Assembly (NCBI GenBank): GCA_900321035.1
Contig: ONUH01000005.1
Coordinates: 60,953 to 124,952 of the forward strand
DNA: 64,000 bases
DNA from: an uncultured Selenomonadales bacterium
GTDB lineage: Bacteria; Bacillota; Negativicutes; Selenomonadales; Selenomonadaceae
Direction of reading: 5' to 3'
The first letter of the stretch is position 1; each line of letters starts with the position of its first letter. Below are positions 34,800-43,913 of the stretch, in pieces. The notes below the pieces were generated by a model. The model did no database searches. It saw nothing but the letters and a program-made list of their open reading frames with translations, and was not told the DNA's origin. A program made the position numbers and the translations under genes.

Positions 34800-36317
34800 A
34801 TGATTAGACTTTCTGGAATTTATAACGAATCGCTTGGGGGAGCTTGTACGCTTCGAGGCTATGCTAAGTACAACGAAATTGTTGGCCTTTCGTATCCGCA
34901 TCCAGGGTATCAGCGTCCCCCAGAGGATGAACACGTTGCCCAAATAAGTTCCTTTATTGCTGCTGGTTCGAATAGCTTTAGTCCAGAGATAGTTCTCGCG
35001 TATACTGCGCGGTATGATTATTATGCTCAGGGGGCATCTTCTGATGTTGATGCATTATCTGACATTAAATCTGGAAAAGGGTTTGCATCAAATGTCGATG
35101 GTATTGTATTCAAAAAGGAACGAGCGGTTGCTAACGGTTTTTTGTATACTCTTTCTATCCCGGATAAAAAGTATGATCACATTGAGGATAAGCCATTTAG
35201 GAGAGTCGATGGTAATCATAGGCTTTTGGCAATTGAAAAGCTGATTTCTATAGGGGAGATGCGAAGCAATTATTTAATCCCCTTCTGCATTATTATATTC
35301 CCTGAAAATGCTAACATGAAAGATGAAAAAATTATTTTCCATAATATCAATTCGAAAGCAATACCTATTCGTTCAGAGAGATTACTGACAAGTATTCTTG
35401 CTGACAGCAAAGATGAATTCTCTTTTTCAGATAAAGAATTAGATGAGAATTTTGGACACGAGTATCTATTGGCCAGAAAAATGTTAGAAAGCAAGCCTCT
35501 GGCTATTCGAAAACTTCGGTCAATTCCATGGGTTAGTTCTGATTTGATGTCGGCGTTAGTGGATATGATAAGCATTGTTCAAAAACGATATGGAGATATA
35601 CAGACATTAGAAGCGGAAGAAGCCTTTGGAAATGCACTAAGTAATGCCCTCTCCAAGGCAAAGCTAGATAGCGGAAAAACACTTCAAATATCGTCAGGGA
35701 TGCTATTTCTGTTGGTTAAGCTGTATTATGAAATTGAAATGTCATCGTCGTCAACGGAAGCAATTCAATATAAGGATCGGCTCTTGGCGTGGGCAGATAA
35801 GTATCAAATCACAGACGCACAAATTGATACCGAACAAAATGCGGCAAACAATGCGGAGTGTATTGAGGCAATCTTTAAAAGATACGTTCAGTCAACTGAG
35901 CAAACAATCTTTATGTCTAGGTGTTTCTTGCCACAGTACGATGAGACAGAAAATGCAATCCGGAGAGCAATAAAACAAATAAACGAAGAGAAAAAGACCG
36001 GAATAAAACTTATTAGAGTAGACCAACATCAGGAGGGGACGACAGGACAAATTTCAGATCGTGTGCTTCGAGACATAGAAAACTCTGGATTGGTAATAGC
36101 TGACCTCAGCAGTGGTCGCCCGAATATTCCGCACGAAATCGGATATGCAATGGGACTAAAAAAAGCTTTAATTCTTGTGTATAATGGGAGCCCTGCAAAG
36201 GTTGAAGATTATATTCCGGCCAATATCAAAATGTTTGAACAGATTCGTTTTAATGGTGATTATCAAACACTTCAAAATAAGATTAAACAGTGTTTGATTG
36301 ACTACTATAAATTGTAA
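34800..36317 (+). CDS. DGxHR (DndB/ParB-like) domain fused to a deoxyribosyltransferase/TIR-like domain
   Basis: A 505-residue protein. The N-terminal half has PFRRVDGNHRLLAIEKL; D137-G-N-H-R141 is the DGxHR motif of DndB/DGQHR proteins, preceded by PGYQRPPEDEHVAQI and followed by IIFHNINSKAIPI, both family-like. Residues from about 368 form a separate Rossmann-like domain (TIFMSRCFLPQYDETENAI, VIADLSSGRPNIPHEIGYAM) resembling nucleoside 2-deoxyribosyltransferase or TIR-like domains, with E446 as the candidate catalytic glutamate. The pairing suggests a DNA-modification or DNA-end sensor joined to an NAD- or nucleotide-cleaving effector (inference). ATG 34800; AT-rich. Confidence 0.65.
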   Translation: MIRLSGIYNESLGGACTLRGYAKYNEIVGLSYPHPGYQRPPEDEHVAQISSFIAAGSNSFSPEIVLAYTARYDYYAQGASSDVDALSDIKSGKGFASNVDGIVFKKERAVANGFLYTLSIPDKKYDHIEDKPFRRVDGNHRLLAIEKLISIGEMRSNYLIPFCIIIFPENANMKDEKIIFHNINSKAIPIRSERLLTSILADSKDEFSFSDKELDENFGHEYLLARKMLESKPLAIRKLRSIPWVSSDLMSALVDMISIVQKRYGDIQTLEAEEAFGNALSNALSKAKLDSGKTLQISSGMLFLLVKLYYEIEMSSSSTEAIQYKDRLLAWADKYQITDAQIDTEQNAANNAECIEAIFKRYVQSTEQTIFMSRCFLPQYDETENAIRRAIKQINEEKKTGIKLIRVDQHQEGTTGQISDRVLRDIENSGLVIADLSSGRPNIPHEIGYAMGLKKALILVYNGSPAKVEDYIPANIKMFEQIRFNGDYQTLQNKIKQCLIDYYKL

Positions 36318-36366
36318 AATGACTTCTATAAAACGATTTTCGAAAAAATAAACTGAGGTGTTTCTT

Positions 36367-37044
36367 ATGGATCGAACAGGCGTTGTTTACATACTGACTA
36401 ATCCATCTTTTCCTGAATATGTAAAAATCGGATATGCGGACGATATTGACAAACGGTTGCAACAACTCAACCGAAGCGAATGTATTCCGTTTGCGTTTCG
36501 CGTTTATGCGACCTATGAGGTCAACTCTCGGCTTTCCGACTTGAAAATCCACAGCATCATCGACAAGCTGAATCCCAATTTGCGTTCCATTGATAATTTC
36601 AATGGGAAACAGAGAATTCGTGAATTCTATGCTATGTCAGCGGAAGATGCGTATTCTATTTTGGAGGCTATTGCTGAGATTCACGGCTGTGCTGATAAGC
36701 TCAAACTGGCAGCAATGGATGAAGCGGAAAAACAGGCGGAAGAGACGGCGCAGGAGATTGACGCCGAACACAAGGAGAGGCAGTCGCCTTTTCGCTTTTC
36801 CATGTGCGGTATCCAAAAGGGCGAGCAAATTGAATACGCCAATAACGAAGAAATAAAATGTACAGTCGTGGATGATCGGACGGTTAATTATTTGGGCAAG
36901 TCATATTCGCTTTCGGCGCTTGCACAATTACTTCTTGGTAGTAAGTATCCTGTTGCTGGACCGCGTTCTTTCAAATATAAAGGTGAATGGCTTAATGATG
37001 TTCGGCATAAGTTGGACGGTCCTTCGCTTTCCTGTTCTCCTTGA
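36367..37044 (+). CDS. GIY-YIG nuclease-like protein with a C-terminal DUF4357/RAMA-like domain
   Basis: A 225-residue protein. The N-terminus is a T5orf172-type GIY-YIG domain (GVVYILTNPSFPEYVKIGYA, then DDIDKRLQQLNRSE). A charged helix (about 110-140) precedes a C-terminal module (FRFSMCGIQKGEQIEYAN, CTVVDDRTVNYLGKSYSLS, GPRSFKYKGEWLNDVRHKL) that resembles the DUF4357/RAMA group found with restriction enzymes. It could recognise or cut modified or invading DNA. ATG 36367 follows GAGGTG by eight bases. Last gene of island 2. Confidence 0.75.
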   Translation: MDRTGVVYILTNPSFPEYVKIGYADDIDKRLQQLNRSECIPFAFRVYATYEVNSRLSDLKIHSIIDKLNPNLRSIDNFNGKQRIREFYAMSAEDAYSILEAIAEIHGCADKLKLAAMDEAEKQAEETAQEIDAEHKERQSPFRFSMCGIQKGEQIEYANNEEIKCTVVDDRTVNYLGKSYSLSALAQLLLGSKYPVAGPRSFKYKGEWLNDVRHKLDGPSLSCSP

Positions 37045-37094
37045 TCGCGGTCTAATGTGTTTTGCAGTTGTTTTGTTATCTTCGTTCTTGTCAA

Positions 37095-37134
37095 AGCGGC
37101 GCTTGCAAAAGAAGCCTTGCGAGCGCTGTTTTAA
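37095..37134 (+). terminator. Terminator closing defence island 2
   Basis: AGCGGCGCTTGC and GCGAGCGCTGTTTT pair imperfectly about 50 bases after the GIY-YIG gene. Confidence 0.55.
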
Positions 37135-37251
37135 GCGTTAGGTACGGGGTTTCCGTTCTATCATAATGTGCGTGGGAGGGAATTTAACTCTATGAGGCGG
37201 AAAGCAAAACCGTTGGATGATTTCAAGAGTCATACAAATTTTATAACCGTC

Positions 37252-37280
37252 TTGCAAAGTTTGACCTTTTGATGTATTAT
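37252..37280 (+). promoter_or_regulatory. htpG promoter
   Basis: TTGCAA (37252-37257) and TATTAT (37275-37280), spacer 17, immediately before the CIRCE-like palindrome. Confidence 0.65.
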
Positions 37281-37315
37281 AAGTTTGGCACTCGGAGAGT
37301 GAGAGTGCCAAACTT
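37281..37315. promoter_or_regulatory. CIRCE-like HrcA operator upstream of htpG
   Basis: AAGTTTGGCACTC and GAGTGCCAAACTT are perfect inverted repeats around exactly nine bases. The consensus CIRCE is TTAGCACTC-N9-GAGTGCTAA, so the GCACTC-N9-GAGTGC core and the spacing are exact while the flanks differ. Its position at the transcription start suits repression of htpG by HrcA. Confidence 0.8.
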
Positions 37316-37344
37316 ATTTTTATTTATGAAGGAGTCTGTTTTTC

Positions 37345-39300
37345 ATGGCGAAGGAAATGCACGAATTTCAAGCGGAGACGAAGCAACTGCTCGATTTGAT
37401 GGTCAATTCCATCTACACGAACAAGGAGATTTTTTTGCGGGAACTGATCTCGAACGCGTCGGACGCGATCGACAAGCTGCACTTTGAGTCGCTGACGAAC
37501 CGAGAGATTTTGGAAGGGGACGAGGACTATGAGATTTACCTCGTGCCCGATAAGGACAGCCACACGCTGACGATTTCGGACAACGGGCTCGGCATGACGA
37601 AGGACGAGGTCATCGAGAATATCGGTACGATCGCGAAATCCGGCACGAAGGCGTTCCTCGAAAAGCTGAAGGAGGCGAAAGAGGGGGGCTCCGACGTCAC
37701 GGACAAGGATATGATCGGTCAGTTTGGCGTGGGCTTTTATTCGGCGTTCATGGTGGCGGATAAAGTCACCATTGTGACGCGCAAAGCGGGGACGAAAGAG
37801 GCCGTGCGCTGGGAGTCCGACGGCAGCGGCACGTTCAGCATCGAGCCCTGCGAGAAGGAGAAGCGCGGCACGACGATTACCCTTTCCCTGAAGAAAGAAT
37901 TTTACGGTGCCGAGGCGGAGGAGAACTTCACCGAGACGTATAAGTTGGAGCGCCTCGTGAAGAAATACTCGGACTATGTGCGCTATCCGATCAAGATGGA
38001 TTTCGTCACCGAGGAGAAGCCGAAGGACAAAGACGGCAAGGTCATCGAGGACGCGAAGCCGGAGAAGAAGGTGGAGGTCCGCACGCTGAACTCCATGCAG
38101 CCGCTTTGGACGAAGAACAAGAGCGACATCAAGCCCGAGGAGTACAACGAGTTTTACAAGAACCAGTTCCACGAGTGGGAAGATCCGATGGAGGTTTTCC
38201 ATACGAAGGCCGAAGGCACGGTGGAGTACACGGCGTTGATGTACATTCCGTCGAAAGCGCCGTTCAATCTGTATCATACCGATTTCGAGCCGGGCATGCA
38301 GCTCTATTCGCGCCATGTCTTCATCATGGAGAAGTGCAAAGACCTCTTGCCGGATTATCTGCGTTTCGTCAAGGGCCTCGTGGATTCGCCGGACCTCTCG
38401 CTGAACATTTCCCGCGAGCTTTTGCAGCAGAGCCGCGAGCTCAAAGTCATCGGCAAGAATCTCGAAAAGACGATCCTGAAATCCCTCGAAAAAACGCTGG
38501 AAAAAGACCGCGAGAAGTACGAGAAGTTCTGGGCTGAGTTCGGCAAGTCGCTGAAAATCGGCATTTACAATACGATCTATACGGCGGGGGACGCGAAGGA
38601 GAAACTGAAAGACCTGGTGCTGTTCCCAAGCTCGAAGGAAGAGAAGCTCGTCACGTTGAAGGAATACAAGGAGCGCATGCCGGAGAGTCAGAAGAAGATC
38701 TATTACGCGACCGGCAAGGACAAGGCCATCATCGAGGCGCTGCCGCAGATGGAGCTTTTGCGCGAGAAAGGGCTCGAAGTGCTGTTCTGCACCGACCCGG
38801 TGGACGAGTTTGCCATCGAGGCGCTGCATGATTACGACGGCAAGGAATTCCAGTCCATCGCCCGCGGCGATCTCGACCTCGGCGACGCGGAGTCCGAGAC
38901 GGCGAAGAAAGAAACCGAGGACATCGCGAAGAAGAACGACGACCTCATCAAGGATATCAAGGAAACACTGGGCGAAAAAGTGGCGGACGTCAAGGTTTCG
39001 CAGCGTCTCAAGACCAGTGCGGTCTGCCTCGTAGCCGACGAGATGGGCCCGAGCCTTTCGATGGAGCAGACCTTCGCCGAAATGGACAATCCGCTGTTCA
39101 AGGCGAAGCGCATCCTCGAACTGAATCCGCACCACGATCTCTTCGGGCGTCTGCAAAAGCTCCACGAGGCGGGCAAGGACAGCCAGGATTTCAAGGACTA
39201 CTGCGATTTGCTCTACACGCAGGCGCTCCTGATTGAGGGCATCTTGCCGGAGAATCCGGTGGACTTCGCGAACAAAGTCGCGAAACTGATGGCGAAATAA
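37345..39300 (+). CDS. htpG: Molecular chaperone HtpG (bacterial Hsp90)
   Basis: A 651-residue ATP-dependent chaperone with the GHKL ATPase signatures in order (YTNKEIFLRELISNASDAID, SDNGLGMTKDEVIENIG, GQFGVGFYSAFMVAD, GTTITLSL), then middle and dimerisation domains (LNISRELLQQSREL). Full length. ATG 37345 follows AAGGAG. Control by heat stress through the CIRCE-like operator is likely. A terminator follows at 39334-39386. Confidence 0.97.
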   Translation: MAKEMHEFQAETKQLLDLMVNSIYTNKEIFLRELISNASDAIDKLHFESLTNREILEGDEDYEIYLVPDKDSHTLTISDNGLGMTKDEVIENIGTIAKSGTKAFLEKLKEAKEGGSDVTDKDMIGQFGVGFYSAFMVADKVTIVTRKAGTKEAVRWESDGSGTFSIEPCEKEKRGTTITLSLKKEFYGAEAEENFTETYKLERLVKKYSDYVRYPIKMDFVTEEKPKDKDGKVIEDAKPEKKVEVRTLNSMQPLWTKNKSDIKPEEYNEFYKNQFHEWEDPMEVFHTKAEGTVEYTALMYIPSKAPFNLYHTDFEPGMQLYSRHVFIMEKCKDLLPDYLRFVKGLVDSPDLSLNISRELLQQSRELKVIGKNLEKTILKSLEKTLEKDREKYEKFWAEFGKSLKIGIYNTIYTAGDAKEKLKDLVLFPSSKEEKLVTLKEYKERMPESQKKIYYATGKDKAIIEALPQMELLREKGLEVLFCTDPVDEFAIEALHDYDGKEFQSIARGDLDLGDAESETAKKETEDIAKKNDDLIKDIKETLGEKVADVKVSQRLKTSAVCLVADEMGPSLSMEQTFAEMDNPLFKAKRILELNPHHDLFGRLQKLHEAGKDSQDFKDYCDLLYTQALLIEGILPENPVDFANKVAKLMAK

Positions 39301-39333
39301 CGAAAGGCATCGCAGGGCAAGCATAGAGATAAT

Positions 39334-39386
39334 GAAAACGCCGATAGGACGAAAGATTGAATCTTTTGTTCTTGTCGGCGCTTTTT
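39334..39386 (+). terminator. htpG terminator
   Basis: AAAACGCCGATAGGAC...GTTCTTGTCGGCG with an inner AAAGAT/ATCTTT stem, then CTTTTT. Confidence 0.75.
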
Positions 39387-39597
39387 GATGGGCGCGATTC
39401 CTTGTGCGACGCGTAACAGAAGGTAAGGGCCGGCGGCTTTTCTCAAAGGCGGGGAAAATTTAGTACTACATCACCCTTGTCGTTTATGCCGATTGTGGAG
39501 TACAATGTAAAAATAAGCATGATGAAAACGACAGAATATCCGGAACCTGGAAGAACTGTAGATTTCGCTGATATTATGAGCGCGGGGGGTTCGTGCG

Positions 39598-41715
39598 ATG
39601 GAAAAAATAAAAGTCACGAAGGGGCAGGTCCTGCACAAACGGGGCGACGAAGTGCGGCTTATAGAGATTGTGCTTTCGGGCGGACTTTTAATGACGGACG
39701 GGCATGACGTAGAGGTCCGTTTGGGAAGCGGCGCTGTGGCCGGCGCAGTGTATTCTCCCGGCGAAGAATATGATTTTGATTATGTGGCGTCCGAGGATTC
39801 CACGCTGATCACGATGGAGTACAACGCGGATGAGGATCTGGCGGAGGCGGTGACGAGCACCGCTGCGATTGCCCCTGCCATGGCGGCGGCGAGCATGGAA
39901 CATACGTCGGGAGTCTTGGATGCGCTGGTTTCCATTGAAGAGGCGGCGACGGAGCTCTGCAAAGAGATTCGATACAACTATAACGATTACAAGTTCTTGT
40001 GCGCGAAGCTTCAGAAGGATCCGGTGCGTTTCCCGCTGGTGGAAGCGTTGACCCAGCCCGAGCCGTCGGCATTGACTTCCGGCTGGCAGTTTGAGATCGT
40101 CAAAGCATTCTGCGAGCAGCAGGCGGCGCTGAAAAAGGCGTTTTATCCGCTGAACGTGAGCTTCTGCGTGGAAGCGGTGATGCGGGCGGCGGAGATCGGC
40201 CGACAGGCCCGCAAGGACTTGCAGGCGACAGCGGAGTTCATCCGCACGACGAAAACCTGGACGGAGGATTTCAACAAGGCGTTTTATGACGTCAAGTCGA
40301 GGGTGGATACGGAAACGCGCGGAGCTTCGCCGGCGGAAGATGCGCCGGCCATCAGCAACGCGTTGGACGTTATTTTGTCTTTCTCCGGCGTCAGCAGCGA
40401 TGTGGCGGAAACCTTTCGGAAAGACATCAAGCGCTATACGGATGCGCCGGACCGGCGGGCAAAGTCGGATGAGATGCGCCATCTGCGCATGAGTCTCGCG
40501 CAGGCATATTATGAGATTTACGAATCGGCGTTTTTCAAGAGCATGGAGGCCAAGCATATTCCCGCCGAGGTTCGGATGTTCTTCCTGTTCGGCTTTGTGG
40601 ACGAGAATTTGGCGGGAGAGGCGAATACTGCGGCGCTGTACCGTACCGCCGTGGAATGGGAGAAGGATCCCGACGAAAGGATCATGCCCGTCTATGATTG
40701 GCTTGTAAAAATCTACAACGGGGAGGCTGCCCCGTCGAAGAACGAGTTCGACAACGACTGGCAGGAATATCTCCGCGACGAGGTTCGTTCGGCGTCGATC
40801 ACGCAGAAAAAAGCGGATGAGCTGCTGACCGACAGGCGGGCGATGGTCAGCTTCGAGATCAAGAATATGTTCAAGAGCGCGAATCGCGTCACGAACGGGC
40901 AGATGGTTTCCTTCGTTCCGATTTTCTGCGCCCACGACGTAGTCCGGCCGCTGGACAAGTGCCTTGTGAACCCTGCGCGGGCGCGGGCGGTATTCGACAA
41001 GGTGACGGATATCGACTTCAGCTGTTTTTATCGGCCGACGCTGATTTCGTATCCCGAGCTGAAGATTCAGCACTTCGTTTACAATGTGGAGGTAAAGCCG
41101 TATCTGATTCTGATGCCGAACATCGGAAGCCGCGGGCTGATGTGGCAGGAGATCGAGGGCGTGAAGCGGACGACGCCCGCCCATATGGTGGTGTCGCTCT
41201 TCCATATGGAAGATTTGGAGGTGACGCTTGTGCGGATGTGCGCCCAGTTCCGTTGGGAAATGTGCCGGCGCATACAGGGCGTGCGGTATTCGGATATTAC
41301 GGAGCCCTCGCTCACGTCGGAGTACACGAATTACCTCCAGTTTTACAAGAAGAACGGGAACTTGTCCAGCGATATGAAGGACCGCATCAAGAGCGCCCTG
41401 CAAAAGGCGCGAAACGATTACAAGGGCGTGTTCGTTGCGGACTACGAGATGTACATTATAAACGAGGCCTTCGGTTTACCTCGTCTCAACAAGATTGCGC
41501 GTGAAATCGTGTTCCGGTACTGCACCCTGTCGAAAAAGTTCCGCAAGGCGCTGTCCAGCAATCCGCAATACCAGCCTTTGCTGGAGCGTTGGAGCGTGAC
41601 GCAGGGAGCCAAATACCACGGTACGGATTTGTTTGCCAAGAAAGTGCAGAAGATGAAACCGGGCGAGGACGTGCCGAAAGAGATTTTGGGCGAGCTGGAA
41701 TTCTTGAAACTTTGA
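39598..41715 (+). CDS. Large orphan protein with an N-terminal cyclic-nucleotide-binding-like domain
   Basis: A 705-residue protein. Residues 1-75 look like a Crp-type beta-roll (KVTKGQVLHKRGDEVRLIEI, SGGLLMTDG, SPGEEYDFDYVASEDSTLIT), although the phosphate-binding cassette is not clear. The remaining roughly 620 residues are mostly helical, without a DNA-binding helix-turn-helix, membrane segments or a family I recognise; an aromatic-rich stretch around 440-560 (SCFYRPTLISYPELKI, RGLMWQEIEGVKRTTP) looks most conserved in character. The first 75 residues overlap no other gene. ATG 39598 has only a weak GGGGGG site. It stands alone between htpG and the transporter. Confidence 0.6.
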   Translation: MEKIKVTKGQVLHKRGDEVRLIEIVLSGGLLMTDGHDVEVRLGSGAVAGAVYSPGEEYDFDYVASEDSTLITMEYNADEDLAEAVTSTAAIAPAMAAASMEHTSGVLDALVSIEEAATELCKEIRYNYNDYKFLCAKLQKDPVRFPLVEALTQPEPSALTSGWQFEIVKAFCEQQAALKKAFYPLNVSFCVEAVMRAAEIGRQARKDLQATAEFIRTTKTWTEDFNKAFYDVKSRVDTETRGASPAEDAPAISNALDVILSFSGVSSDVAETFRKDIKRYTDAPDRRAKSDEMRHLRMSLAQAYYEIYESAFFKSMEAKHIPAEVRMFFLFGFVDENLAGEANTAALYRTAVEWEKDPDERIMPVYDWLVKIYNGEAAPSKNEFDNDWQEYLRDEVRSASITQKKADELLTDRRAMVSFEIKNMFKSANRVTNGQMVSFVPIFCAHDVVRPLDKCLVNPARARAVFDKVTDIDFSCFYRPTLISYPELKIQHFVYNVEVKPYLILMPNIGSRGLMWQEIEGVKRTTPAHMVVSLFHMEDLEVTLVRMCAQFRWEMCRRIQGVRYSDITEPSLTSEYTNYLQFYKKNGNLSSDMKDRIKSALQKARNDYKGVFVADYEMYIINEAFGLPRLNKIAREIVFRYCTLSKKFRKALSSNPQYQPLLERWSVTQGAKYHGTDLFAKKVQKMKPGEDVPKEILGELEFLKL

Positions 41716-41753
41716 TTTCTTAAATTGCGGTTAAAATTCATTTTTTTCATTGC

Positions 41754-41932
41754 AATTTCTGCAGCATTGTGCTATCCTACACACGGCAAAAGATAATATC
41801 CCTTTTGGAATTATACTTTTGGTTGTATTCGTTGGAAAAACGCCTGCTTAGATCTTTTACGGACTGAGACAGAAGGGCTTTTTGCACAGGATTTTTCTGC
41901 GCCTTTCGGTCTTTGCCGGGAGGCGCTTTTTT
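41754..41932 (+). promoter_or_regulatory. Leader with terminator before the BASS transporter gene
   Basis: A possible promoter (TTGCAA near 41754, TATCCT near 41772, spacer about 17 bases) is followed by a leader of about 120 bases and an intrinsic terminator: GCGCCTTTCGG (41899-41909) with CCGGGAGGCGC (41916-41926) and six T. The coding start comes 43 bases later, so read-through is probably regulated. I do not recognise a riboswitch class. Confidence 0.5.
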
Positions 41933-41975
41933 ATATAGCCGTGATATGCGGGCTTTAAGTGAAGGAGGGGTTCTG

Positions 41976-42932
41976 ATGAAAAAGTTTTGCGGTTTGATTG
42001 TGGACAACATGGCGATTCTTATCATTCTGATCTCGATTTTGGGCGCGGCGGTTCCCGCCTCGTTGACGTGGGTCGGGCCTCATGTGCCGTGGATGCTCGG
42101 CGTCGTGATGTTCGGCATGGGGATGACGCTGCGGTTTGAAGATTTCCACATGCTGGCGAAACGGCCCTGGGAGGTCGGCGTTGGCGCGCTGGCGCAGTTT
42201 ACGTTGATGCCGCTGATTGCCTGGGCGCTGGTCAAGCTCTTTGCGCTGCCGCCGGATATCGCCATCGGCGTCGTGCTCGTCGGCACCTGCCCGGGCGGTA
42301 CTGCGTCTAACGTGATAACGTATCTCGCGAAGGGCGATGTGGCGCTGTCCGTCGCCATGACGATGACGACGACGCTCTTGGCGCCGCTGGTGACGCCGTT
42401 CCTGACTTGGGTATTGGCGGGCGCATGGGTGGACATTTCCCTCGTCGCGATGATGAAATCCATCGCCATGATGGTGCTCTGCCCGGTGATTGCCGGCCTC
42501 CTGGTCAATCATTTCGCCGGCAAGTTCGTTGAGAAATTCCTGCCGGTGCTGCCGTTGATCTCGGTTATCGCGATTGCCCTGCTGGTCGGCGGCGTCGTGG
42601 CGCTGTCGGCGGAAAAGCTCTTTGCGCACGGGCTCTTGATTTTCCTCGTCGTGATCCTGCACAACGGCTTCGGTCTTTTGTGCGGCTATACGCTGGCGAA
42701 GGTGTTCCACCTGACCCCGGCGAAGGCGCGTGCCGTCGCAATCGAGGTCGGCATGCAGAATTCCGGTCTTGCCGCTTCGCTGGCGGTCATGTATTTCAAC
42801 CCGCTGGCTGCGGTGCCGGGCGCGATTTTCAGCCTGTGGCACAATGTGTCCGGATCGTTCCTCGCCAATTACTTCGTGCGGAAGGACGCGCGTGCAGACG
42901 GCGAGCTGATGGACGCGCACTCCGCAGTGTGA
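41976..42932 (+). CDS. Bile acid:sodium symporter (BASS) family transporter, probably PanS-like
   Basis: A 318-residue transporter with about nine to ten membrane helices. Family signatures: WMLGVVMFGMGMTLRFEDF, VGTCPGGTASNVITYLAKGD and the C-terminal EVGMQNSGLAASLA. BASS proteins carry diverse organic acids with sodium; Salmonella PanS carries pantothenate precursors. The panCD genes directly downstream make ketopantoate or pantoate the likely substrate here (inference from context). ATG 41976 follows AAGGAGGGG. Confidence 0.8.
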   Translation: MKKFCGLIVDNMAILIILISILGAAVPASLTWVGPHVPWMLGVVMFGMGMTLRFEDFHMLAKRPWEVGVGALAQFTLMPLIAWALVKLFALPPDIAIGVVLVGTCPGGTASNVITYLAKGDVALSVAMTMTTTLLAPLVTPFLTWVLAGAWVDISLVAMMKSIAMMVLCPVIAGLLVNHFAGKFVEKFLPVLPLISVIAIALLVGGVVALSAEKLFAHGLLIFLVVILHNGFGLLCGYTLAKVFHLTPAKARAVAIEVGMQNSGLAASLAVMYFNPLAAVPGAIFSLWHNVSGSFLANYFVRKDARADGELMDAHSAV

Positions 42933-42989
42933 CGGGCGCGGCGAAGGCATTTCAGCCGCGGTTCAGATTGGCTGCATCCGTATAGATAA

Positions 42990-43026
42990 TTCTGAGGCAA
43001 GAAATTCTTGCTTTCTTGCCTCAGAA
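42990..43026. repeat. TCTGAGG hairpin repeat, copy 2
   Basis: TTCTGAGGCAAGAAA (42990-43004) is the exact complement of 43012-43026. It is the same hairpin family as 835-881 and 51131-51165, here with compensatory T-to-C and A-to-G changes that preserve pairing. It separates the BASS transporter gene from panC. Confidence 0.75.
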
Positions 43027-43059
43027 AATTTGGAAGGTCAGGATAAAAGGAGAAAAACG

Positions 43060-43908
43060 ATGAAGGTATTGCGTACCGTACAGGAAATACAGGCGTTTTC
43101 CAAGGCTGCGAAGGACGCGGGAAAGAGCATCGGTCTCGTGCCGACGATGGGAGCTCTCCATGAGGGACACTTGACGCTGATGCGCCGTGCGCGGCAGGAA
43201 AACGACGTGGTAATCGCGTCGGTGTTCGTGAACCCGACGCAGTTCGGCCCGAACGAGGATTTTGACGCATATCCGCGCCGCTTCGAGGAAGACTGCGCGA
43301 AAATGGAGACGGTGCCGGTGGACGCGGTATTCCATCCGGAGCCGAAGGAGATGTACCCCGAGGGCTACTGCACCTATGTGAACGTCGAGGGCGACATCAC
43401 GAAGAAGCTCTGCGGCGCGCAGCGGCCCGGCCATTTCCGAGGTGTCGCGACGGTGGTGACGAAACTGATGAATCTGTCCCGCGCCGACCGCGCCTATTTC
43501 GGGCAGAAGGACGCGCAGCAGGTCGTGGTGGTCAAGCGGTTCGTTTCCGACCTGAACATTCCCACCGAGATAGTGATGGTGCCGATCGTGCGGGAGGAGA
43601 GCGGCCTGGCGCGGAGCTCGCGCAACCAGTACCTTTCCGCCGAAGAAAAAGAGGCGGCGCTGGTGCTGTCCCGCAGCCTGAAAAAAGGCAAAGCGGCTTT
43701 CGACGGCGGCGAGAAGGACGTGGAGGCGCTGAAGAATATCGTCCGCGGGGAAATCGGGACGGAGCCGACGGCGGTCATCGACTATGTGGATATCTATTCG
43801 TTCCCGGCGCTTTTGCCGATCGAGAAGGTTGCAGAGCCTGCGCTTTTGGCGATTGCGGTGAAAATCGGGAAGACGCGGCTGATCGATAATGTGATTTTGG
43901 GGGAGTGA
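43060..43908 (+). CDS. panC: Pantothenate synthetase
   Basis: Condenses pantoate with beta-alanine using ATP, via pantoyl adenylate. The 282-residue protein has [17 protein letters not shown] (ATP-binding HxGH-like site), [21 protein letters not shown] signature, [13 protein letters not shown] and the KMSKS-like [12 protein letters not shown]. Typical length. ATG 43060 follows AAAGGAG. It is adjacent to panD; panB is not in the window. Confidence 0.97.
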   Translation: MKVLRTVQEIQAFSKAAKDAGKSIGLVPTMGALHEGHLTLMRRARQENDVVIASVFVNPTQFGPNEDFDAYPRRFEEDCAKMETVPVDAVFHPEPKEMYPEGYCTYVNVEGDITKKLCGAQRPGHFRGVATVVTKLMNLSRADRAYFGQKDAQQVVVVKRFVSDLNIPTEIVMVPIVREESGLARSSRNQYLSAEEKEAALVLSRSLKKGKAAFDGGEKDVEALKNIVRGEIGTEPTAVIDYVDIYSFPALLPIEKVAEPALLAIAVKIGKTRLIDNVILGE

Positions 43909-43913
43909 GCGCG

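Noticed and set aside
37324..39324. 666-codon open frame antisense to htpG
   Set aside because: Same codon-bias artefact; the htpG frame has all Hsp90 motifs and its own promoter.
39688..41403. 571-codon open frame antisense to the orphan cyclic-nucleotide-binding-like gene
   Set aside because: Low-complexity arginine/histidine translation, no start signal; the sense frame has the plausible N-terminal domain.
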